This document shows positions 1 through 3,822 of a stretch of 8,536 bases of DNA, in pieces. Under the pieces are notes generated by a model. The model was not told the DNA's origin and ran no database searches. It saw nothing but the letters and a program-made list of their open reading frames with translations. The stretch is from an uncultured Oscillibacter sp. (lineage in GTDB: Bacteria > Bacillota > Clostridia > Oscillospirales > Oscillospiraceae). Location of the stretch: NCBI GenBank assembly GCA_905233795.1, contig CAJOFP010000118.1, positions 1 through 8,536 on the forward strand, read 5' to 3'. The stretch's first letter is position 1, and each line of letters starts with the position of its first letter. A program made the position numbers and the translations under genes.

Positions 1-162
1 CAGACGGAACCGGGCGTCAAAGGCGACACGGCGACGAACGTCACGAAAGCCGCGACGCTGGAAACCGGCGCGCAAATCAAAGTGCCGTTGTTTATCAACG
101 AGGGCGAGAAAATCCAAGTCGATACGCGTACCGGCGAATATCTGGGGCGCGTGAAAGAGTAA
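1..162 (+). CDS. efp: Elongation factor P, C-terminal fragment (5' end outside window)
   Basis: The frame is open from base 1 to the TAA at 160-162 and encodes the last 53 residues of elongation factor P. EF-P binds the ribosome between the P and E sites and relieves stalling at proline runs. The visible part is the end of OB domain II and all of domain III. Recognisable family features are the [20 protein letters not shown] stretch, the [20 protein letters not shown] stretch, and a terminal LGRVKE, which is where EF-P normally ends. The N-terminal domain with the modified lysine loop lies outside the window, so modification cannot be judged. No intrinsic terminator is visible between this stop and the next gene 39 bases downstream, so cotranscription with that gene is likely (inference). 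Identification is firm from sequence similarity by eye. Confidence 0.96.
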   Translation, partial: QTEPGVKGDTATNVTKAATLETGAQIKVPLFINEGEKIQVDTRTGEYLGRVKE

Positions 163-184
163 GAAAATAATAAAAAAATAAAAA

Positions 185-198
185 GAACCGGGGGGTTC
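185..198 (+). promoter_or_regulatory. Inverted repeat enclosing the ribosome-binding site of the CD1247-like gene
   Basis: GAACC at 185-189 is complementary to GGTTC at 194-198, with four G between them. The last two G of the SD run are inside the 3' arm and the rest form the loop. If it folds in mRNA, the hairpin would compete with 16S rRNA for this site. There is no U-tract after it, so it is not an efp terminator. The stem is short (5 bp), so a regulatory function is speculative. Confidence 0.3.
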
Positions 199-201
199 GG
201 C

Positions 202-591
202 ATGGGCGCGGCGGAAAAAGTGAAAGATTTCAAAAATCTGGCGGCGGAATTAAATTTAGATTTAGATTTAAAAGAGGGAAGATTATTTTCCGCCGCGCTG
301 GAGCTTCTGGAAGATATGGCGGCGGAATTGGACGCTTTGCGTCTGGATCGGGACAGATTATCGGAGCGCGTATATTTACTCGAGGCGAATCTGGAAGATT
401 TGGAGGACGCGTTATTTGAGGAAGCGGAGGCGGAGGATGAGACCAGTTACGCCGTGCGATGTCCGAACTGCGGCGGGCGCGTGGTATTCGACGAAAGCGC
501 GCTGGATGATGATATAATCTGTCCCGCGTGCGGCGAAATTCTGCGTTTCGATACCCCGGAGGACGTGGAAATAGACGATTCTGAGGATTAA
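202..591 (+). CDS. CD1247-like protein: coiled coil plus C-terminal zinc ribbon
   Basis: This 129-residue acidic protein resembles the CD1247 N-terminal-domain family, which is common in Clostridia and often follows efp. Residues about 8-75 are an acidic, Leu-rich helical segment with heptad-like spacing (LELLEDMAAELDALRL, then LEANLEDLEDAL). Residues 87-115 form a zinc ribbon with two knuckles, CPNCG (Cys87, Cys90) and CPACG (Cys107, Cys110), and the tail is very acidic. No membrane segment or signal peptide is seen, so it is probably cytoplasmic. The start is ATG 202, with a run of six G at 190-195 as ribosome-binding site, 6 bases away. That run lies inside a small inverted repeat (see findings). 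The biochemical role of the family is not established; a metal-bound scaffold or nucleic-acid/protein-binding role is only a guess. An N-terminal LNLDLDL stretch is one of the A/T-rich hexamer expansions seen across this window. Confidence 0.85.
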   Translation: MGAAEKVKDFKNLAAELNLDLDLKEGRLFSAALELLEDMAAELDALRLDRDRLSERVYLLEANLEDLEDALFEEAEAEDETSYAVRCPNCGGRVVFDESALDDDIICPACGEILRFDTPEDVEIDDSED

Positions 592-602
592 AATATAAAA
601 AT

Positions 603-1136
603 ATGATAACGGGGAATCATACTATCGCGGAAGTTCTTTTGAACTTGTTTAATTTTATCGCCGCGCTTTCCAGTGTACTCGGTCTTGCTGTCACATGGTT
701 TACATTCTGTAAAACGCAAGACGTGGAACAGGCCGTGCGGGAACTCCAGAGGGCGCAAATCAACCGGGATGTCTATCTGTCCCGCTTTGATGACCTTTTT
801 GTATTATTGAGCGGAATTAAAGACGATCCGCAATATTTACAAAAATCGGAATTAAAAACATCAGAAGATATGACGATTAAAAGACTTGCCAGATCTGTGG
901 ATATAATTAGAAAAAGCGTTGATGATGGTTATAAGTGGTTTTCTTATAGCGGCAATTTGAAAGAACGCGATAAAAAATTGAAAAATATGTTGACGAGTGT
1001 CAAAAATATTGAGGAATTGACCGCGCAGGAGTTATTAAACGGACGGGATATAGAAAAATTGCTCAAATATGTTGATCGGTTATGTACAGACATTGAAGCG
1101 GAAAAGAAATTCATGGAAAGGATGGGCGGAGTATGA
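603..1136 (+). CDS. Unknown membrane-anchored coiled-coil protein (first gene of an overlapping pair)
   Basis: I do not recognise this 177-residue protein. Residues about 11-35 form one strongly hydrophobic helix (LLNLFNFIAALSSVLGLAVT, ending WFTF), followed by Cys36 and Lys37. The remaining 140 residues are soluble, charged and predicted mostly helical, with Lys/Glu-rich stretches near 115-175 that could form a coiled coil. The likely topology is a short N-terminus, one membrane anchor and a large, probably cytoplasmic, domain. No enzymatic motif is visible. The gene starts 11 bases after the previous stop and lacks a clear Shine-Dalgarno site (only GAGG at 583-586, rather far away), so translation may depend on coupling. 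It overlaps the next gene by four bases (ATGA), which indicates an operon pair. Codon use is more even than in the flanking genes. Real coding is likely because of length, overlap and composition; function is unknown. Confidence 0.7.
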   Translation: MITGNHTIAEVLLNLFNFIAALSSVLGLAVTWFTFCKTQDVEQAVRELQRAQINRDVYLSRFDDLFVLLSGIKDDPQYLQKSELKTSEDMTIKRLARSVDIIRKSVDDGYKWFSYSGNLKERDKKLKNMLTSVKNIEELTAQELLNGRDIEKLLKYVDRLCTDIEAEKKFMERMGGV

Positions 1137-1582
1137 ATCCGAATCAGATGGTCGAAAATCTTATTAAGCGGACAAAATCCCAAAAGCTCTCTTGGCGACA
1201 GCCTGAAGAAGAACCGGATCATGACAACCGTTCAGACGCGTATGGCGTAAATAACCTGTTTTCCAGCGTTTCTTCCCGTACTCCCAATATTACTGAGTTC
1301 GCTGGACTTCCGTTTTCTTTTCGCTCTATGTATTGCGATTTCGATTCCGCCCGGTTTTTTCTTGAGAGAGACCGCTCCCAACCGTTCTCCACGGCTTTAA
1401 ATTATTCCCTGTATATAAATCCCAATAAAGACGCCCAAAATGCCAAAAAGATTAAAATAAACGCTGAGGACGGGAAAATCGCCCGCCTTATCAACGCGGT
1501 TCTGGATCAGATTCAGATTCAAACGCGGGAACAGAATCAGGAATTAGAGCGAATTGAGAAATTACTTCAAGATAATGATTGA
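1133..1582 (+). CDS. Unknown soluble protein (second gene of the overlapping pair)
   Basis: This 149-residue protein is not recognised with confidence. Its start ATG overlaps the upstream stop (ATGA), and GGCGGAG just upstream acts as ribosome-binding site, so the two genes should be translationally coupled. The N-terminus MVENLIKRTKSQKLSW (residues 6-21) resembles the LI-x(2)-T-x(3)-KL-x-W opening found in many small uncharacterised Bacillota proteins. That is recalled similarity and has not been tested. A middle stretch rich in Phe, Tyr and Ser (60-95) looks like beta structure (ALNYSLYINP). Residues about 117-148 are an amphipathic helix (IARLINAVLDQIQIQTREQN, then QELERIEKLLQ) that could pair with the coiled-coil part of its neighbour. 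No signal peptide, membrane helix or catalytic motif is seen. It could be a regulatory or partner subunit of the membrane protein; this rests on context only. Confidence 0.68.
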   Translation: MNPNQMVENLIKRTKSQKLSWRQPEEEPDHDNRSDAYGVNNLFSSVSSRTPNITEFAGLPFSFRSMYCDFDSARFFLERDRSQPFSTALNYSLYINPNKDAQNAKKIKINAEDGKIARLINAVLDQIQIQTREQNQELERIEKLLQDND

Positions 1583-1589
1583 TAAATAA

Positions 1590-1610
1590 TATAAATGAAA
1601 AGCATTTATA
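1590..1610 (+). terminator. Weak A/T hairpin after the unknown gene pair
   Basis: TATAAATG at 1590-1597 pairs perfectly with CATTTATA at 1603-1610 around a five-base loop, followed by AAAAATTTT. It lies 8 bases past the TGA of the 1133-1582 gene. The stem has only one G-C pair and the following T run is short, so it is at best a weak terminator or an mRNA 3'-end stabiliser. Confidence 0.25.
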
Positions 1611-1684
1611 AAAATTTTAAAGTCGCTGACGTGAAAGAAAAAGAAATAGATGGATTGATTTTCTTTCAGGAGGTTTTTACATGA
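1595..1684 (+). CDS. Possible 29-residue small ORF overlapping the M20 start
   Basis: ATG 1595 opens a 29-codon frame (MKSIYKNFKVADVKEKEIDG, then LIFFQEVFT) that stops at TGA 1682-1684, overlapping the M20 start codon as ATGA. The overlap is the arrangement expected of a coupled leader peptide, and the downstream AGGAGG lies inside this frame. Against it, no Shine-Dalgarno site precedes ATG 1595, and the start sits in an A/T hairpin (1590-1610). The frame could be chance or a remnant of a longer gene. Low confidence. Confidence 0.2.
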   Translation: MKSIYKNFKVADVKEKEIDGLIFFQEVFT

Positions 1685-2942
1685 CGCTTTCAGAAGTCAC
1701 GGCGCACCGTCGCTATTTACATCAGATCCCGGAACTGGACGCGAACCCGGCGCAGACGCTGGCGTTAATCAGCGGCGTCCTGCGCGGTCACAGATGCGAA
1801 TACTTTTTCCCCACGGAAGGCGGCCTATGCGTCTGGTTTGACTTCGGAAAGCCGGAAACCGTCGCTTTCCGCGCCGATCTCGACGCGTCGCCCGTACAGG
1901 AGGCGACCGGCGTTGATTATTCGTCACGCAATCCCGGCAGGGCGCATGTACGCGGCCACGACGGCCACGCCGCTATGGCGTTATCGCTTGCCCAGTGGAT
2001 TTCCAGAATCTCGACGCGTAAAGTCTCGCGGGAGATTTCCGGGGAATCGGGGGATTATGTAATCTCATGGGAAGCGCGGGAAAAAGATTTTCCAAGAAAT
2101 ATATTAATTTTATTCCAGCCGCCGAAAGCCGCCGGAGGCGCGGAGGCGTTATGCCGTACCGGGATTTTAGAGCGTTACCGCGTCACTCGGATTTTCGCCT
2201 TGCGAATCTGGCCCGGCGTTCCCGAAGGCGTGATCGCGTCAAGACCCGGCGCGTTTATGGCGCGTTCCAACGATATTGATATTAAAATCACCGGACAGAG
2301 CGCGAGAATTTCTTATACGGATAACAAACAAAATAATAAGCAAGACAAAAATCAAGACAGCAAGCAAGATAAAAATCAAGATAAAAATCAAGATAAAAAT
2401 CAAGATAATAAACAGGATAGCAAGCAAGATAAAAATCAAGATAATAAGCAAGATAAAAATCAGGATAAGACGCGCCGCCGCCGTGCGTGTTGAAATTCGG
2501 CGTCATGCGTTCCGGCGGGGACAGAAATTTCATCAGCGGAGAAACGATTTTACAGGGCGGTTTGAGAACGTATCAGGAAACGACATATCAATACTGCCGG
2601 GAGAGTTTAATTCAAATCAGCGGCGAATTATCCCGCGAGACCGGATGTCAGATCAGCGTCAGCATGTCGGACGGCTGGGACGCCGTCTGGAATCACGAGA
2701 AATTATATAAAAATATTTTAAATAATTTAAATAAAAATAATAAAATTAAATTATTAAAATTAAAAAATCCGGTATTGGCTTCCGAGGATTTTTCGTTTTA
2801 TCAGAACCGGACGCCGGGCGTATTGTTCTTCTTAGGCGTCGGCGACGCGCCGGAATTATATTCGCCCGCGTTTGATTTCCATGACGAACTTGTCCTCCCC
2901 AAAGGTCTGGAATTTTTACAGAATCTCGCTTTATTAAATTAA
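1681..2942 (+). pseudogene. M20-family amidohydrolase, frameshifted and lacking its active-site ligands
   Basis: The sequence follows the M20D amidohydrolase fold (IAA-amino acid hydrolase/aminoacylase type, which cleaves N-acyl amino acids with two metal ions). It starts at ATG 1681 behind a strong AGGAGG (1669-1674). Family landmarks in order are RRYLHQIPEL, AFRADLDASP (62-71), GHDGHAAM (92-99), NILILFQP (140-147), SRPGAFMARSNDIDI, then in another frame VLKFGVMRSGGDRNFISGET and EDFSFY...PGVLFFLGVGD. Codons 214-261 are replaced by (DKNQ)-type repeats. The first frame ends at TGA 2491; homology resumes one base back, in the frame that ends at TAA 2942, and the switch must lie between 2469 and 2490 because that frame has a TAA at 2466. 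Metal and catalytic positions are lost: Cys to Arg91, the Glu-Glu pair to PKAA (148-151), His to Arg175, the lid His to Arg209, and the C-terminal LHS to LYS (2856-2864). I infer an inactive product or pseudogene. The GTG at 2487 has no ribosome-binding site and is unlikely to start a separate gene. Confidence 0.88.
2320..2463 (+). repeat. 12-bp minisatellite coding (D-K/N/S-N/K-Q)n inside the M20 gene
   Basis: Twelve consecutive 12-bp units encode DNKQ, NNKQ, DKNQ, DSKQ and related four-residue blocks. The most frequent unit is GATAAAAATCAA, with variants differing by one to three bases. The array replaces the helix that normally joins the SAH motif to the LKFG strand in the M20 lid domain. 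All units keep the reading frame; the frameshift lies just after the array. A related array occurs in the lipoprotein gene at 5092-5145. Confidence 0.95.
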
Positions 2943-2977
2943 TTTAATTAATTAATTTATTAAATTAATAAAAAATC

Positions 2978-3018
2978 AAAATCCCCCTGACGCATATCAG
3001 ACGCGCCGGGGGGATTTT
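2978..3018. terminator. Bidirectional intrinsic terminator between convergent genes (hairpin copy 1)
   Basis: The arm at 2978-2993 (AAAATCCCCCTGACGC) pairs with 3003-3018 (GCGCCGGGGGGATTTT) over 16 positions with one A-C mismatch and one T-G pair; the loop is nine bases. T-rich sequence follows on the plus strand and, read in reverse, also on the minus strand. It lies 36 bases after the M20 stop and 27 bases beyond the stop of the convergent HD gene, so it can serve both. A second copy lies at 6395-6431. Confidence 0.85.
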
Positions 3019-3044
3019 AATATTTATTTTATTATTTTATTATT

Positions 3045-3596
3045 TTATGATTCAAGACCGGCCATCGCCGCGTTGATTTCATCTTCACAGGAACGCATGG
3101 CCAAAATTGTTTTTTCCATCAAATCCGGCAGCGTCCACCCAAGACGCTCCGCGCCTGTACGGATTACATCCCGCGAACAAGATTTTACTTCCATATCCTG
3201 TACGCTCTTACTCGGACGCATTTTCGCCGCCGCGCCGATTAAACCTGTCAACTCATCCGCCGCGAACAGGACTTTTTCCATCTCGTCAACGGGTTCTATG
3301 TCCGAACAGATTCCGTAACCGTGACTGCATACGGCGCGGACAAAATCCGGCGGACAGTCGATTTCGGCAAGCAGTTCCGGCGCTTTCTGACAGTGCTGAT
3401 CCGGCCAGCGTTCAAAATCTATATCATGTAATAAGCCGACAAGCCCCCAGAAATCAATATCATCGCCGTGATTTAATTCTTGCGCGTACCAGCGCATGAC
3501 GCCCTCAACGGTCAGCGCGTGGCGGATGTGAAACGGCTCTTGATTATATTTTTTTAATAAATTCAGCGCGCTTTCCCGATCCGGACAGGTTTTCAT
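3045..3596 (-). CDS. HD-domain phosphohydrolase-like protein
   Basis: This 183-residue soluble protein carries an HD-superfamily metal site: His26 (in HIRHALTVEGVMR), His57-Asp58 (GLVGLLHDIDFE), a further His92 (CSHGYG) and Asp114 (FAADELTGL). This order, H...HD...H...D, is that of small HD hydrolases that act on nucleotides or other phosphate esters with a divalent metal. The substrate cannot be told from sequence. All ligands are present, so it is probably active, and no other domain, signal peptide or membrane helix is seen. The start is ATG at 3596-3594 (minus strand), preceded by GGGGGA as ribosome-binding site about 7 bases upstream. It is monocistronic here: convergent with the M20 pseudogene through a shared terminator and divergent from the large lipoprotein gene. 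Confidence 0.88.
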   Translation of the reverse strand: MKTCPDRESALNLLKKYNQEPFHIRHALTVEGVMRWYAQELNHGDDIDFWGLVGLLHDIDFERWPDQHCQKAPELLAEIDCPPDFVRAVCSHGYGICSDIEPVDEMEKVLFAADELTGLIGAAAKMRPSKSVQDMEVKSCSRDVIRTGAERLGWTLPDLMEKTILAMRSCEDEINAAMAGLES

Positions 3597-3620
3597 GATT
3601 TTTCCCCCAATTTTTATATA

Positions 3621-3650
3621 TATTTTATAATATTTTATAATATTTTTATC
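3621..3650. repeat. 10-bp A/T tandem repeat in the divergent intergenic region
   Basis: TATTTTATAA occurs at 3621-3630 and 3631-3640, and a degenerate third unit follows at 3641-3650. It lies in the 5' untranslated region of the minus-strand HD gene. It is probably one of the simple A/T expansions common in this DNA; no protein-binding role can be shown. Confidence 0.5.
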
Positions 3651-3677
3651 TTGATAGATATAAATAATATTATATAA

Positions 3678-3706
3678 ATATTAGCATAAGCGATATTTTG
3701 ACGCAA
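3678..3706 (-). promoter_or_regulatory. Possible promoter for the HD-domain gene
   Basis: On the minus strand, TTGCGT (3706-3701) and TAATAT (3683-3678) are separated by 17 bases and lie about 85 bases upstream of the start codon. The region is so A/T-rich that other -10 matches exist. Its -35 overlaps that of the divergent plus-strand promoter. Confidence 0.4.
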
Positions 3707-3726
3707 CAAGAAAATGAAAATAAAAT
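3698..3726 (+). promoter_or_regulatory. Probable sigma-A promoter for the SLH lipoprotein gene
   Basis: TTGACG (3698-3703) and TAAAAT (3721-3726) are separated by 17 bases. Each box differs from consensus at one position, and transcription would start near 3733, about 90 bases before the ATG. An alternative pair, TTGATA (3651-3656) and TATAAA (3673-3678), lies further upstream with a 16-base spacer. Confidence 0.55.
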
Positions 3727-3822
3727 ATACGGGAACTTTTTATAAATTCATGGCGTCTAATAAAATATCATGAGAAAATAAAAAAATAAAAAAAATAAAA
3801 ATCATGAAAGGGTGAACAGCGC

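Noticed and set aside
944..1222. 92-codon minus-strand ORF across the unknown gene pair
   Set aside because: It lies opposite two better-supported coupled genes and shows no ribosome-binding site or family resemblance.
2239..2451. Minus-strand ORF coding a run of Ile/Leu/Phe that looks like a membrane protein
   Set aside because: It is the reverse complement of the KNQD minisatellite; the hydrophobic pattern is a by-product of the repeat.
2320..2463. CRISPR-like array
   Set aside because: The units are 12 bp, contiguous and without spacers, so it is a coding tandem repeat.
2464..2492. Programmed -1 frameshift in the M20 gene
   Set aside because: No X-XXY-YYZ heptamer lies in the permitted switch interval, and the protein also lacks its active-site residues, so decay or sequence error is simpler.
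2487..2942. Separate 151-codon gene starting at GTG 2487
   Set aside because: It has no ribosome-binding site, and its sequence is the normal C-terminal continuation of the M20 gene in a shifted frame.
3107..3499. 130-codon plus-strand ORF opposite the HD-domain gene
   Set aside because: The minus-strand gene has intact HD motifs and a good ribosome-binding site; the plus-strand frame is its shadow.
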